Assembly (NCBI RefSeq): GCF_900447535.1
Contig: NZ_UFXX01000001.1
Location: 62,001-126,000 of the forward strand
Origin: Dermacoccus nishinomiyaensis
GTDB lineage: Bacteria; Actinomycetota; Actinomycetes; Actinomycetales; Dermatophilaceae
Length of the DNA stretch: 64,000 bases
Direction: 5' to 3'
Shown: positions 52,681 to 62,376 of the stretch, piece by piece
Numbering within the stretch: position 1 is the stretch's first letter
How the letters are laid out: each line of letters opens with the position of its first letter
The notes under the pieces: generated by a model
Seen by the model: only the letters and a program-made list of their open reading frames with translations
What the model was told of the DNA's origin: nothing
Database searches by the model: none
Program-made: the position numbers and the translations under genes

Positions 52681-55667
52681 GTCGTACGCAGCAGACCAAG
52701 AGTTCCGCGGCCTGGCGCAAGGCGGGCTACACCGACACCGAACGCGCCGGCTCGCTGGCCCAGGAGGTCGCCGACCTCGTCCCGACCGACGTCCTGCTCG
52801 ACGTCACGGGCGCGGTCGCCGACCCCGACCAGGCGCTGCTCGCGTTCGTTCGGTTGCGCGAGGCGCTCGATGCTCCCGGCCGGCGCGCGCTGACGGAGGC
52901 GCTGACGCAGCCGCTCGCACGAGCGCGCTTGTTCGGCGTGCTCGGCGCCTCGAGCGCCCTCGGTGATCACCTCGTCGCCAAGCCCGAGCAGTGGCGCGAC
53001 GTGGTCGCCGCGGAGCGTCGCGACCAGGCGGCGTTCGCTCAGGCGCTCATCGCCGAGATCGACGGGCGGGACGACGACGTCAGCGCCTACGACGCGCTGC
53101 GCGTGGCCTACCGTCGTCAGCTCGTGCAGATCGCGGCGCTCGACGTCACCGACGTCCCCGCCAATGTCCTGCCCGCGACGGCAGCGTCACTCGCCGACCT
53201 CGCGGGTGCCGCGCTCGAGGCGGGGCTGCACATCGCGACGCAGAGCGTCGAGGGCGCCGAGCAGGCTCGACTCGCCGTCATCGGCATGGGCAAGACGGGC
53301 GGGCGCGAGCTCAACTACATCTCCGACGTCGACGTCATCTTCGTCGCGCAGCCCGCGGACGGGGTCGACGAGGACGTCGCCCTGCGCTTCGCTACGGAGC
53401 TCGCGACCGAGCTGATGCGCGCTTGCTCGGCGAGCACGGGGGAGGGTTCGCTGTGGCAGGTCGACGCCGCGCTGCGCCCGGAGGGCAAGCAGGGCCCCCT
53501 CGTGCGCACCGTCGCGAGCCACCGCAACTACTACGAGCGCTGGGCGAAGGGCTGGGAGTTCCAGGCGCTCCTCAAGGCGCGCCCCATCGCGGGCGACCGT
53601 GAGGTCGGCGAGGCCTACATCGCCGCGATGCGGCCGATGGTGTGGCAGGCCAGCAAGCGCGAGAACTTCGTGGAGGACGCGCAGGCGATGCGCCGTCGCG
53701 TCGAGTCGCACGTGCCCGTCAGCGAGCAGGCACGCCAGATCAAGCTCGGCCCGGGCGGTCTGCGCGACATCGAGTTCTCCGTGCAACTGCTGCAGCTCGT
53801 CCACGGACGCACCGACGAGCGGGTGCGCGCCCGCTCGACGCTCGACGCCCTCGAGGCGCTCAGTTCGTGGGGTTACGTCGGGCGCACGGATGCCTCGGCG
53901 CTCGACCGCTCCTACCGTCAGCTGCGCGTGCTCGAGCACCGCATCCAGCTGAGCAAGATGCGTCGCACCCACCTCATGCCGACGTCGAGCGCAGACCTGC
54001 GCCGCCTCGGACGCGGCGTCGGGTTGATGCGCGACCCCGACGAGGCCGTCACCGCCCACTGGCAGGAGCTCGCGCGCTCGGTGCGCCGCCTGCACGAGAA
54101 GCTGTTCTACCGGCCGCTGCTGTCGGCCGTCGCGCGTCTCGACGACGATGAGGCGAAGTTGTCGGACGAGGGCGCGCGCGATCGTCTCGCCGCGCTCGGT
54201 TACGCCGACCCGAGCGGCGCGCTGCGCCACCTGCAGGCGCTGACGTCGGGGCTGTCGCGGCGTGCGCAGATCCAGCGCACGCTCATGCCCGTCATCCTGC
54301 AGTGGCTCGCCGACGGCCCGACCCCCGACGCCGGGCTGCTCGCCTACCGCCGCATCAGTGACGAGCTCGGCACCTCGCACTGGTACCTCAACACACTGCG
54401 CGAGGGCAGCACCGCGGAACTGTTCGCCGAGGTGCTGTCGAAGTCGCGCTACGTCTCGGAACTGCTCGAACGCGCGCCCGAGAGCGTCAAGCTGTTCGCC
54501 GACCCTGCGCTGCGCGTGCCGCGTGACGAGAAGGCGATCAGCGCGACGATGACGTCCGTCGCCGGTCGCCACGACGACGTCGACAAGGCGATGCTCGCGG
54601 CGCGCACCGTCCGCCGCACCGAGCTGACGCGCATCGCCATCGCCGACGTGCTCGGCGAACTCGACCTCGAGGGCGTCGAGAAGGCCCTCACCGACGTCAT
54701 GGCCGCGATGCTGCAGACCGGGCTCGACCTCGCATGGCGCGCCGTCTGCGATGACTCGGACGCACGCCTCACCGACGTCACGATCATCGGTATGGGACGC
54801 TTCGGCGGGCGTGAGCTCGGCTACAGCTCCGACGCCGACGTCATGTACGTCCACCGCCCGCGCGACGGCGCCGACGCCGGTGCTGCGCAGGACCAGGCGC
54901 TCGCCGTCGTCACCGAGTTGCGACGCCTCGCCGCGCTCGCCGGGCCAGACCCGAAGCTCGAGATCGACGCCGCGCTGCGTCCCGAGGGCAAGCAGGGCCC
55001 CCTCGTGCGTTCCCTCGACTCCTACGCCTCGTACTACGAGCGCTGGTCGGAGGGCTGGGAGGCCCAGGCGTTGCTGCGCGCCTACCCGCTCGCCGGTGAC
55101 GCCGACCTGGGCCGCGCCTTCGTCGACCTCGTCGATCCGCTGCGCTGGCCCGAGGGCGGCATCAGTGACGCCGCGGTGCGTCGCATCCGCACGCTCAAGG
55201 CGCGGATGGAGGCCGAGCGCATTCCCCGCGGGGCCGATCCGCGCACCCACTTCAAGCTGGGGCGCGGCGGGTTGTCCGACGTCGAGTGGTGCGTGCAACT
55301 GCACCAGTTGCAGCACGCCCACGCCCACCCACAGTTGCGTCGGACCGGCACGATCTCGACGCTACGGCTGCTCGCCGAGCTCGAGCTCATGGACGCCCAC
55401 GACGCCGAAGTGCTCGCCGACGCATGGACCTTCGCCTCCCGGGTGCGCAACGCCTCGGTGCTGTGGCGCGGCCGCCCCGTCGAGTCGCTGCCGAGCGACC
55501 TGCGCGACGCGGAGGGCATCGCGACGCTGCTCGGACTGCCCGCCGGTGACGGTCGTCAGCTCGGCGAGGAGTACCGCAAGGCCTCGCGGCGCGCCCGGCT
55601 CGTCGTCGACCGCGTGTTCTACGGTGAGGATCCTCACAACAGCACCGGACCGAGCTTCCGACGCTGA
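52677..55667 (+). CDS. glnE: Glutamine synthetase adenylyltransferase/deadenylylase
   Basis: A 996-residue enzyme of full length that adds or removes AMP on the regulatory Tyr of GlnA1. Two nucleotidyltransferase domains are seen: GMGKTGGRELNYISDVDVIF (about residue 203) and GMGRFGGRELGYSSDADVMY (about 704), each with the DxD metal pair. Each is followed by LRPEGKQGPLVR. The GTG start overlaps the glnA2 stop. Its target GlnA1 is not in the window. Confidence 0.95.
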   Translation: MSRTQQTKSSAAWRKAGYTDTERAGSLAQEVADLVPTDVLLDVTGAVADPDQALLAFVRLREALDAPGRRALTEALTQPLARARLFGVLGASSALGDHLVAKPEQWRDVVAAERRDQAAFAQALIAEIDGRDDDVSAYDALRVAYRRQLVQIAALDVTDVPANVLPATAASLADLAGAALEAGLHIATQSVEGAEQARLAVIGMGKTGGRELNYISDVDVIFVAQPADGVDEDVALRFATELATELMRACSASTGEGSLWQVDAALRPEGKQGPLVRTVASHRNYYERWAKGWEFQALLKARPIAGDREVGEAYIAAMRPMVWQASKRENFVEDAQAMRRRVESHVPVSEQARQIKLGPGGLRDIEFSVQLLQLVHGRTDERVRARSTLDALEALSSWGYVGRTDASALDRSYRQLRVLEHRIQLSKMRRTHLMPTSSADLRRLGRGVGLMRDPDEAVTAHWQELARSVRRLHEKLFYRPLLSAVARLDDDEAKLSDEGARDRLAALGYADPSGALRHLQALTSGLSRRAQIQRTLMPVILQWLADGPTPDAGLLAYRRISDELGTSHWYLNTLREGSTAELFAEVLSKSRYVSELLERAPESVKLFADPALRVPRDEKAISATMTSVAGRHDDVDKAMLAARTVRRTELTRIAIADVLGELDLEGVEKALTDVMAAMLQTGLDLAWRAVCDDSDARLTDVTIIGMGRFGGRELGYSSDADVMYVHRPRDGADAGAAQDQALAVVTELRRLAALAGPDPKLEIDAALRPEGKQGPLVRSLDSYASYYERWSEGWEAQALLRAYPLAGDADLGRAFVDLVDPLRWPEGGISDAAVRRIRTLKARMEAERIPRGADPRTHFKLGRGGLSDVEWCVQLHQLQHAHAHPQLRRTGTISTLRLLAELELMDAHDAEVLADAWTFASRVRNASVLWRGRPVESLPSDLRDAEGIATLLGLPAGDGRQLGEEYRKASRRARLVVDRVFYGEDPHNSTGPSFRR

Positions 55668-55698
55668 GACGGGCGGGCAGGCGCTCGGTGCCGCCGCC

Positions 55699-55704
55699 TA
55701 GAAT
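55699..55704 (+). promoter_or_regulatory. -10 box for the leaderless his operon
   Basis: TAGAAT lies six bases before the hisD GTG at 55711; no ribosome binding site is present. Confidence 0.55.
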
Positions 55705-55710
55705 GGAGCG

Positions 55711-57090
55711 GTGATTTCGCGTCGTGACCTTCGTGGTTCAGCCCTGACCTCCCTCGATGCACGCGGCCTGCGCGATGCGCTGCCGCGCGCACAGTTCGAC
55801 ATTGAGGCGGCCCTCGACGTCGTGCGTCCGCTGTGCGAGCAGGTGCGCCATGACGGGGCCGACGCGCTGCGCGAGCTGGGGGAGCGATTCGACAAGGTGC
55901 GTCCGACGCACCTGCGGGTGCCCGCGGAGGTGCTCGCAGCCGCCGAAGCGCAGCTCGACCCCGCGATCAAGGACGCCCTCGTCGAAGCCATCCGCCGCGT
56001 GCGGATCGTCCACGCCGCGCAGGCGCGCGAGGACGTCACGACGCAGGTGAGCGACGGCGGCAGCGTCACTGAACGTTGGATCCCCGTCGAGCGCGTCGGG
56101 CTCTACGTGCCCGGCGGCCTCGCCGTGTACCCTAGCTCGGTCGTCATGAACGTCGTGCCCGCGCAGGTCGCGGGCGTCGACTCGGTCGCCGTCGCGAGCC
56201 CGCCGCAGGCGCAGAACACCGGCGAGTTCGCCGGTTACCCGCACCCGACGATCCTCGCCGCGTGCTCCCTGCTCGGCGTCGACGAGGTGTACGCCGTCGG
56301 CGGCGCGCAGGCCGTCGCGATGTTCGCCTACGGCGCACGGGAGAAGGATGGCACGAGCGTGTGCGAGCCCGTCGACCTCGTCACCGGCCCGGGCAACATC
56401 TACGTCGCAGCCGCGAAGCGCCTGCTCAAGGGCCTCATCGGCATCGACGCCGAGGCGGGCCCGACGGAGATCGGCATCCTCGCCGACGACACCGCGGACG
56501 CCGAGCACGTCGCCGCAGACCTCATCAGCCAGGCCGAGCACGACAACCTCGCGGCCTCCGTCCTCGTCACCGACTCGACGCGCCTCGCCGACGACGTCGA
56601 GGCAGCCCTCGAGCGCCGCGCCCGCGCGACGAAGCACAGCGAGCGCGTGCTCACGGCCCTCGGCGGTCCGCAGTCGGCCATCGTCCTCGTCGACGACGTC
56701 ACGGCCGGGCTGCGCGTCGTCGACGCCTACGGCGCCGAGCACCTCGAGATCCACACCGCCAGCTCGCGCGAGGACGCGCTGCGCGTGCGCAACGCGGGTG
56801 CTATCTTCGTCGGCACCTACTCGCCCGTCAGCCTCGGCGACTACGCCGCCGGGTCGAACCACGTCCTGCCGACCGGCGGGTGCGCCTGCCACTCGAGCGG
56901 GCTGTCGGTGCAGTCGTTCCTCAAGGGCGTCCACATCGTCGACTATTCGCGCGAGGCCCTCGCGGAGGTCGCGGACGTCGTCGTCACGCTCGCGAACGCG
57001 GAGGACCTGCCGGCGCACGGCGAGGCCGTGACGGCGCGCTTCGAGCGTCGGGACGAGGCAGAGGCCGGGACGGAGAACGCGCCCGCATGA
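55711..57090 (+). CDS. hisD: Histidinol dehydrogenase
   Basis: A 459-residue zinc enzyme that makes the last two oxidations of histidine synthesis. [44 protein letters not shown] and the C-terminal [14 protein letters not shown] are the family motifs. It is first of a tightly packed his operon (D-C-B-orf-H-A-sseB). The GTG at 55711 is favoured by the -10 box six bases upstream. The end overlaps hisC by ATGA. Confidence 0.95.
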   Translation: MISRRDLRGSALTSLDARGLRDALPRAQFDIEAALDVVRPLCEQVRHDGADALRELGERFDKVRPTHLRVPAEVLAAAEAQLDPAIKDALVEAIRRVRIVHAAQAREDVTTQVSDGGSVTERWIPVERVGLYVPGGLAVYPSSVVMNVVPAQVAGVDSVAVASPPQAQNTGEFAGYPHPTILAACSLLGVDEVYAVGGAQAVAMFAYGAREKDGTSVCEPVDLVTGPGNIYVAAAKRLLKGLIGIDAEAGPTEIGILADDTADAEHVAADLISQAEHDNLAASVLVTDSTRLADDVEAALERRARATKHSERVLTALGGPQSAIVLVDDVTAGLRVVDAYGAEHLEIHTASSREDALRVRNAGAIFVGTYSPVSLGDYAAGSNHVLPTGGCACHSSGLSVQSFLKGVHIVDYSREALAEVADVVVTLANAEDLPAHGEAVTARFERRDEAEAGTENAPA

Positions 57091-58217
57091 GCGAACCCAC
57101 GATCACGCAGCTGCTGCGCGAAGACCTGCGAAACCAGAGCGCGTACGGCGCGCCGCAGCTCGACGTGCCCATCGCGCTCAACACGAACGAGTCGTCCTAC
57201 GACGTGCCGGAGACGGTCGTGCGCAGCATCGTCGAGCGAGTCGAGAAGGCCGCGGGCGGGCTGAACCGCTACCCGGATCGCGAGTTCACCGAACTGCGCG
57301 CGGCCCTCGCCGACTACCTCGATCGCGTGACGGGCGTCCGGTTGCCCGTCGAGCAGATCTGGGCCGCCAACGGCAGCAACGAGGTGCTCAGCCACATCGT
57401 GCAGGCCTTCGGGGGCCCGGGCCGCGTCGCGCTCGGCTTCACGCCGAGCTACTCGATGCACCCGATCATCGCGCGCGGCGCGGGAACGACATGGGTCGAC
57501 GGCCTGCGCGATCGTCGTGAGGGCGTCTATGACCTCGACGTCGACCTCGCAGTCGACCAGGTGCGCGAGCACCGTCCGAACGTCGTGTTCGTCTGCACGC
57601 CGAACAATCCGACGGGCACCGCGGTGAGCAACGACGTCGTGCGCGCCATCTACGACGCGGCGCCGAACGCCGTCGTCATCGTCGACGAGGCGTACGTCGA
57701 GTTCGCGCGCCCGGGCACGCCGAGCGCCCTCGAGCTGCTCGCCGATCACCCGCGCCTGATCGTCAGCCGCACGATGAGCAAGGCGTTCGCGTTCGCCGGC
57801 GCGCGCGTCGGTTACATGGCCGCCTCGCGCGAGATCTGCGACGCGATGCGTCTCGTGCGTCTGCCCTACCACCTGTCGTCGGTGACGCAGGCGACCGCGC
57901 TGGCGGCCCTCGACCACGCCGAAGAGATGCTCGCCATGGTCGATGCGATCAAGGCCCAGCGCGACCGCATCGTCGAGGCCGCGCGAGTGGCGGGGCTCAC
58001 GCCGACGCCGAGCGATGCGAACTTCGTTCTCATCGGTGGTCTCACCGACGCGCACGCCACGTGGCAGGCCCTGCTCGATCGCGGCATCCTCGTGCGCGAC
58101 GTCGGCATCGCGCACCACCTGCGCATCACGGCCGGCACGCCCGCCGAGACGGACGCCGTCATCGCGGCCCTCACCGACCTCGCCCCCACGCACGCCCTCC
58201 AGGAGGAGAAAGCATGA
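57087..58217 (+). CDS. hisC: Histidinol-phosphate aminotransferase
   Basis: A 376-residue PLP aminotransferase, the transamination step making L-histidinol phosphate. [11 protein letters not shown] and [17 protein letters not shown] are HisC-type, [11 protein letters not shown] binds [12 protein letters not shown] gives the PLP-nitrogen Asp, and [17 protein letters not shown] has the PLP Lys. It overlaps hisD and hisB by four bases each. Confidence 0.95.
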   Translation: MSEPTITQLLREDLRNQSAYGAPQLDVPIALNTNESSYDVPETVVRSIVERVEKAAGGLNRYPDREFTELRAALADYLDRVTGVRLPVEQIWAANGSNEVLSHIVQAFGGPGRVALGFTPSYSMHPIIARGAGTTWVDGLRDRREGVYDLDVDLAVDQVREHRPNVVFVCTPNNPTGTAVSNDVVRAIYDAAPNAVVIVDEAYVEFARPGTPSALELLADHPRLIVSRTMSKAFAFAGARVGYMAASREICDAMRLVRLPYHLSSVTQATALAALDHAEEMLAMVDAIKAQRDRIVEAARVAGLTPTPSDANFVLIGGLTDAHATWQALLDRGILVRDVGIAHHLRITAGTPAETDAVIAALTDLAPTHALQEEKA

Positions 58218-58855
58218 GCGACGCGACCGACTTCGTCATCCCCGACGTGCCCGCCGACCACCGGACAGCGCTCATCGAGCGCACGACGAAGGAAGCCTCG
58301 ATCAGGCTGTGGCTCGACCTCGACGGTACGGGCACGTCCGACATCCGCACCGGGGTGCGCTTCTACGACCACATGCTCGACTCGCTGAGCAAGCACAGCC
58401 TCATCGACCTGCGCATCCGCGCCAGCGGCGACCTCGACGTGGACGCCCACCACACGGTCGAGGACACCGCGATCGTGCTCGGCCAGGCCCTGCGCGAAGC
58501 GCTCGGCGACAAGTCGGGCATCTCGCGTTTCGGGGACGCGAAGGTGCCGCTCGACGAGGCGCTCGTCGAGGCGGTCGTCGACGTCGCGGGCCGCCCGTAC
58601 GTCGTCCACACCGGTGAACCGGACGGCCAGATCTACGCGGTCATCGGGGGCAACTACATCGGCTCCCTGACGCAGCACGTCATCGAATCGCTCGGCTACA
58701 ACGCGGGCATCGCGCTGCACGTCAACGTCATCTCCGGGCGCGACCCGCACCACATCGTCGAGGCCCAGTTCAAGGCGATCGCCCGCGCGCTGCGCGCCGC
58801 GGTGGCGAAGGACCCGCGCGTGCAGGGAATTCCGAGCGCGAAGGGTGCTCTCTGA
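58214..58855 (+). CDS. hisB: Imidazoleglycerol-phosphate dehydratase
   Basis: A 213-residue monofunctional HisB, without the phosphatase half found in enterobacteria. The paired manganese motifs are [10 protein letters not shown] and [13 protein letters not shown], and [15 protein letters not shown] is typical. The ATG overlaps the hisC stop. A three-base gap separates it from the next gene. Confidence 0.95.
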   Translation: MSDATDFVIPDVPADHRTALIERTTKEASIRLWLDLDGTGTSDIRTGVRFYDHMLDSLSKHSLIDLRIRASGDLDVDAHHTVEDTAIVLGQALREALGDKSGISRFGDAKVPLDEALVEAVVDVAGRPYVVHTGEPDGQIYAVIGGNYIGSLTQHVIESLGYNAGIALHVNVISGRDPHHIVEAQFKAIARALRAAVAKDPRVQGIPSAKGAL

Positions 58856-58858
58856 GTC

Positions 58859-59512
58859 ATGCCGAGACTAGGTCGGCAGTCGAACTTCACCGGCGCGCTC
58901 GACGCCGTCGTCGTCATACGCGGCGATGCCGAGCGTGTGGCTCGCTGGGTCGAACAGGGCACCGTGCCCGCGTACGTCGTCGACCTCGACGGGCCGTGGT
59001 GCGCCGTCGTCGCGGCGGGCCCTGGGCATGCGGCCGCGCCCTTTGACGACGCCGCGACGGTGCTCGTCGCCCGCCCCGTTCCGCAGATGATGCGCCCGGC
59101 CGCCGGGTTCTTCGTGCACGGCGACGACGCCGTCGTCCTCGTCCAGCCGCGACGGTGGCGCTCCCTGCCGCGTTGGTTCGTCGTCCGCCGCGGTTTCGGG
59201 GTCGTGCGCGCGGCGCTGCCGCAGGCGAGCCTCGCGGATCTGCTCGCGGTGGGGGAGAACTCGCACCCGGAGACCCTCGAACGCGTCCTCGCGCAGCGCG
59301 GCGCCGAGCCGATCGAGGTGCTGCGTGGCGTCATGGTCGCCCTCGGCATCCCCGCCGGGCATCTGCTCGCGCTGCATCCGCGCGCGGCGATCGAGGCCGA
59401 TCTCGTCGAACCTGATGCGAAGGCAGTACGACGATTCGACAAGCACACCCGCGAGGAACGCGAAGAACGGCGAGAGATCGAAGGGCACGCCCTGATGGAG
59501 GAGAAGCGATGA
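58859..59512 (+). CDS. Conserved hypothetical in the his operon
   Basis: A 217-residue protein between hisB and hisH that I cannot name. It has no signal, membrane segment or cofactor motif. Notable are the N-terminal beta-rich half (VVVIRGDAERVARWVEQG, YVVDLDGPWCAVVAAG) and the highly charged C-terminus (RRFDKHTREEREERREIEGH), which looks like a helix. Similar proteins occur at this place in other actinobacterial his operons. Its tight packing (3-base gap before, four-base overlap with hisH) implies a linked role. Confidence 0.72.
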   Translation: MPRLGRQSNFTGALDAVVVIRGDAERVARWVEQGTVPAYVVDLDGPWCAVVAAGPGHAAAPFDDAATVLVARPVPQMMRPAAGFFVHGDDAVVLVQPRRWRSLPRWFVVRRGFGVVRAALPQASLADLLAVGENSHPETLERVLAQRGAEPIEVLRGVMVALGIPAGHLLALHPRAAIEADLVEPDAKAVRRFDKHTREEREERREIEGHALMEEKR

Positions 59513-60129
59513 AGAAGGTCGCCGTGCTCGACTACGGCAGCGGCAACATCCACTCCGCCGTGCGCATGCTCGAACGCATCGGCGCCGACGTCGAACTCAC
59601 CGCCGATCCCACGTCCGTGGCGCGCGCAGACGGGCTGTTCGTGCCCGGCGTCGGCAACTTCCACGCGTGCGCCGCGGGGCTCGTCGCCGCGGGCGGGCGT
59701 GAGCTCATCGCAGAGCGACTGACACGTCAGGCCCCCGTGCTCGGTATCTGCGTCGGCATGCAGGTCATGTTCGACGGCTCGAGCGAGCCGTCGCCGTCGC
59801 CGGTCGACGGGCTGGGGCTGTGGCATGGTCGAGTCGAGCGTCTCGACGCCCCGGTCGTACCGCACATGGGCTGGTCGCAGCTCGAACCGGCGCCCGGCAG
59901 CCGACTGTTCGCCGGTGTCGAGGACGAACGGTTCTACTTCGTCCACTCGTTCGCGGCCCCCGCGACCGTCGCCGACCTCAACTCGGGCGCCCGCGTCACG
60001 CTCGCGACGCACGGCACCCCCTTCGCCGCGGCCATGGAGCAGGGTGCGCTGAGCGCCACCCAGTTCCACCCCGAGAAGTCGGGTGACGCCGGCGCCGCGC
60101 TGCTGACCAACTGGCTCGACACCCTCTGA
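59509..60129 (+). CDS. hisH: Imidazole glycerol phosphate synthase glutaminase subunit
   Basis: A 206-residue class I glutamine amidotransferase that feeds ammonia to HisF. The nucleophile is Cys81 in [12 protein letters not shown], and the His-Glu pair is in [12 protein letters not shown] near the C-terminus. DYGSGNIHS near the start and HMGWSQLEP are HisH-type. hisF is not in the window. Confidence 0.95.
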   Translation: MKKVAVLDYGSGNIHSAVRMLERIGADVELTADPTSVARADGLFVPGVGNFHACAAGLVAAGGRELIAERLTRQAPVLGICVGMQVMFDGSSEPSPSPVDGLGLWHGRVERLDAPVVPHMGWSQLEPAPGSRLFAGVEDERFYFVHSFAAPATVADLNSGARVTLATHGTPFAAAMEQGALSATQFHPEKSGDAGAALLTNWLDTL

Positions 60130-60172
60130 TGCCATGCCCAGCCACCCCGATCCGACGGCTCGAAGGAGCACC

Positions 60173-60913
60173 ATGACCACCGAACCCCGCCTCGAACTGC
60201 TGCCGGCCGTCGACGTCGCCGGCGGTGAGGCCGTCCAACTCGTCCAGGGCATCGCCGGGACGGGCGGCCAGTTCGGCGACCCCGTCGCAGCTGCACTCGC
60301 GTGGCAGGAAGCGGGCGCCGAGTGGCTGCACCTCGTTGACCTCGATGCCGCGTTCGGACGCGGCGAGAACCGCGGCCTGCTCGCCAAGATCGTCGGCACG
60401 CTCGACATCAAGGTCGAGATGAGCGGCGGCATCCGTGACGCCGAGTCACTCGAGGCTGCGCTCGCCACGGGCTGCCGTCGCGTCAACCTCGGCACCGCAG
60501 CCCTGGAGAACCCCGAGTGGACCGCTGCCGCCATCGCCGAGCACGGCGACCGCATCGCCGTCGGCCTCGACGTGCGCGGCACCACCCTCGCCGCCCGCGG
60601 CTGGACGAAGGAGGGCGGCGACCTGTGGGAGACCCTCGCCCGCCTCGACCGTGAGGGCTGCGCGCGCTACGTCGTCACCGACGTCGCGAAAGACGGGATG
60701 CTCGCCGGCCCCAACACCGCGCTGCTGCAGCAGGTGTGCGAGCGCACCGACCGCCCCGTCGTCGCCTCCGGCGGCGTGACGACGCTCGACGACCTGCGCG
60801 CGCTGCGCGAGCTCGTGCCGTACGGGGTCGAAGGCGCCATCATCGGCTCGGCCCTCTACAAGGGCACGATGACGCTCGCCGACGCCCTCGACGTCGCGGG
60901 GCGCCCCGAGTGA
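60173..60913 (+). CDS. priA: Phosphoribosyl isomerase A (HisA/TrpF, PriA)
   Basis: A 246-residue (beta/alpha)8 barrel. In actinobacteria this gene (PriA) isomerises both ProFAR (histidine) and PRA (tryptophan). [18 protein letters not shown] and the second half [14 protein letters not shown] carry the two catalytic Asp. AAGGAG precedes the ATG at 60173; the upstream in-frame ATG (60134) would overlap nothing conserved. Dual function is inferred from lineage. Confidence 0.9.
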   Translation: MTTEPRLELLPAVDVAGGEAVQLVQGIAGTGGQFGDPVAAALAWQEAGAEWLHLVDLDAAFGRGENRGLLAKIVGTLDIKVEMSGGIRDAESLEAALATGCRRVNLGTAALENPEWTAAAIAEHGDRIAVGLDVRGTTLAARGWTKEGGDLWETLARLDREGCARYVVTDVAKDGMLAGPNTALLQQVCERTDRPVVASGGVTTLDDLRALRELVPYGVEGAIIGSALYKGTMTLADALDVAGRPE

Positions 60914-61650
60914 GCGGCCCGGGGCAGAGCGACACGGGGCCGAGCGACACGGCCGGCATCCCGTTCAACGGCCGCGAGGTGACGAGCACCGGTTTCGACG
61001 ACGACCGCGGCGAGGCCGATGCGGCTCTCGTGGCGGCGCTGGCGAGTGGTGACGAGGAGGCGTGGGTCGCAGCGTTGGCCGAGAGCAGGTTGCTCGTGCC
61101 GATCGTCGCCGCCCCCACCGAGGTCGACACGAGCGGGGAGCACGCGGTCGAGAAGTCGACCGACATGGCTGTCGTGACGCTGACCGCGCCGGACGGTACA
61201 AAGGGCCTGCCCGTCTTCACGAGCCTCGAAGCGCTCGCCGCCTGGGATCCGGCGGCCCGCCCGTCACCCGTCAAGGCCGCGTTCGCGGCGCAGGCGGCCA
61301 TCTCAGAGGAATGCGACGTCCTGCTGCTCGACATGGCCAGCGAGCATCGCGTCGTCGTGCGCGCGAGCATGGTCTGGGCGCTCGCGCAGCAGCAGGCCTG
61401 GGTGCCCGCCTACCGTGACACGCACGTGCGCTCCGCCATCGGGCAGGCTGTGCGCGTCGAGGAGGCCGTGCTCGCGCAGGAGTGCGTCGACGGGGGAGAG
61501 GGCGTGCTGCGGCTGCGTCTCACCCTCGCCCCGGGTCTGAGCCAGGACGAGGTCCGCGCGCTCGCCACACGCGTCGGCGAGCGGCTGGCCGCCGACGGTG
61601 AGACTCGCGCCCGCATCGAAGCTCTCGCCTTCGAGTTCGTCGCGGCGTGA
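60910..61650 (+). CDS. SseB N-terminal-domain family protein
   Basis: A 246-residue protein with an SseB-type N-terminal domain ([21 protein letters not shown], then LVPIVAAP, and [17 protein letters not shown]). It commonly follows priA in actinobacterial his clusters. The family's role is poorly known. The GTG start overlaps the priA stop (GTGA at 60910-60913), so it ends the operon. Confidence 0.88.
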   Translation: MSGPGQSDTGPSDTAGIPFNGREVTSTGFDDDRGEADAALVAALASGDEEAWVAALAESRLLVPIVAAPTEVDTSGEHAVEKSTDMAVVTLTAPDGTKGLPVFTSLEALAAWDPAARPSPVKAAFAAQAAISEECDVLLLDMASEHRVVVRASMVWALAQQQAWVPAYRDTHVRSAIGQAVRVEEAVLAQECVDGGEGVLRLRLTLAPGLSQDEVRALATRVGERLAADGETRARIEALAFEFVAA

Positions 61651-61670
61651 GGCGCGGGCGGCACTGAAAA

Positions 61671-61687
61671 CCCCGGAAGAGCCGGGG
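61671..61687 (-). terminator. Minus-strand terminator for the pit operon
   Basis: CCCCGG/CCGGGG around AAGAG with AAAA at 61667-61670, which reads as a T-run after the hairpin on the reverse strand. It would stop the pit-DUF3349 transcript. Confidence 0.55.
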
Positions 61688-61692
61688 GGCAC

Positions 61693-61742
61693 ATGACGCA
61701 GGGGCCGGACGGTGAGATCTCACCGTCCGGCCCCTGCGTCAT
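61693..61742. terminator. Perfect 50-bp palindrome between convergent operons
   Basis: Bases 61693-61717 are the exact reverse complement of 61718-61742, with AGATCT at the centre and no spacer. It lies between the his operon end and the DUF3349 gene end, so it can fold as a 23-bp hairpin in either transcript. Confidence 0.75.
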
Positions 61743-61784
61743 GCGTCGGCGCGTCGACACCTGGCGTGCGGTCTGACGTCGTGC

Positions 61785-62078
61785 TCAGTCGAACTCGTCG
61801 TGCAGCGGGAACCCGCACTCGTGCAGGTGGTCGAGCACCCGGTCCATTTCCTGTGGGCTGGGCAGCTCCTGGGTCACCTTCGTGATGCCGACACCCACAT
61901 CGACCCGGTCAGCGGGCACGAGCCCGTCGGCGACGAGGTGGTTGCCCAGTTCGTGCATCTCCTCAGGAGAGAGCCGGCGCCGCATGAGCGCGAGCAACGG
62001 CTGGTAGTCGCGCTCCGGTACCCCCGTGGGGTAGCTGACGCGCAGCCAGTTGACGATGCGCTCGAGGGACGGGTTCAT
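61785..62078 (-). CDS. DUF3349 family protein
   Basis: A 97-residue protein starting MNPSLERIVNWLRVSYPTGV, matching DUF3349, a small all-helical actinobacterial family. LLALMRRRLSPEEMHELGNHL is characteristic. Function is unknown. It is the last gene of the pit operon, four bases after the small membrane protein gene. Confidence 0.85.
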   Translation of the reverse strand: MNPSLERIVNWLRVSYPTGVPERDYQPLLALMRRRLSPEEMHELGNHLVADGLVPADRVDVGVGITKVTQELPSPQEMDRVLDHLHECGFPLHDEFD

Positions 62079-62082
62079 CGCC

Positions 62083-62376
62083 TCACTTCTTCTCGGCGAA
62101 GGTCGGGAACACGTGCTCGAACGACACCTTGTAGCCGAAGCCCGACGCGATGATGATGGCGAGGCCCAGCGCCACCGCGACGGCGACGAGCGCGAAGCAG
62201 AGCAGGCCGACGGGCTTGCACCAGGACTTGGCGCTCTCGCCGGTCGTGAGAGCCCCTTCACCGGCGGCGCAGCCACGCACGCCGAAGGCGAACAGGGCAG
62301 GCACGCCTGCACCGAGGACGATGGCGATGAGAAGCACCTTCCAGGCGCTCTCGAACGCGAGGGAGAGAGTGTTCAT
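62083..62376 (-). CDS. Small membrane protein linked to pit
   Basis: A 97-residue protein with two membrane segments (about 12-32 and 55-78) joined by a short loop (GCAAGEGALTTGESAKSWC) with two Cys. It overlaps the pit stop by ATGA (62373-62376), so it is translationally coupled to pit. Similar small proteins follow pit in other actinobacteria; a role as a transporter accessory is inference. Confidence 0.75.
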   Translation of the reverse strand: MNTLSLAFESAWKVLLIAIVLGAGVPALFAFGVRGCAAGEGALTTGESAKSWCKPVGLLCFALVAVAVALGLAIIIASGFGYKVSFEHVFPTFAEKK

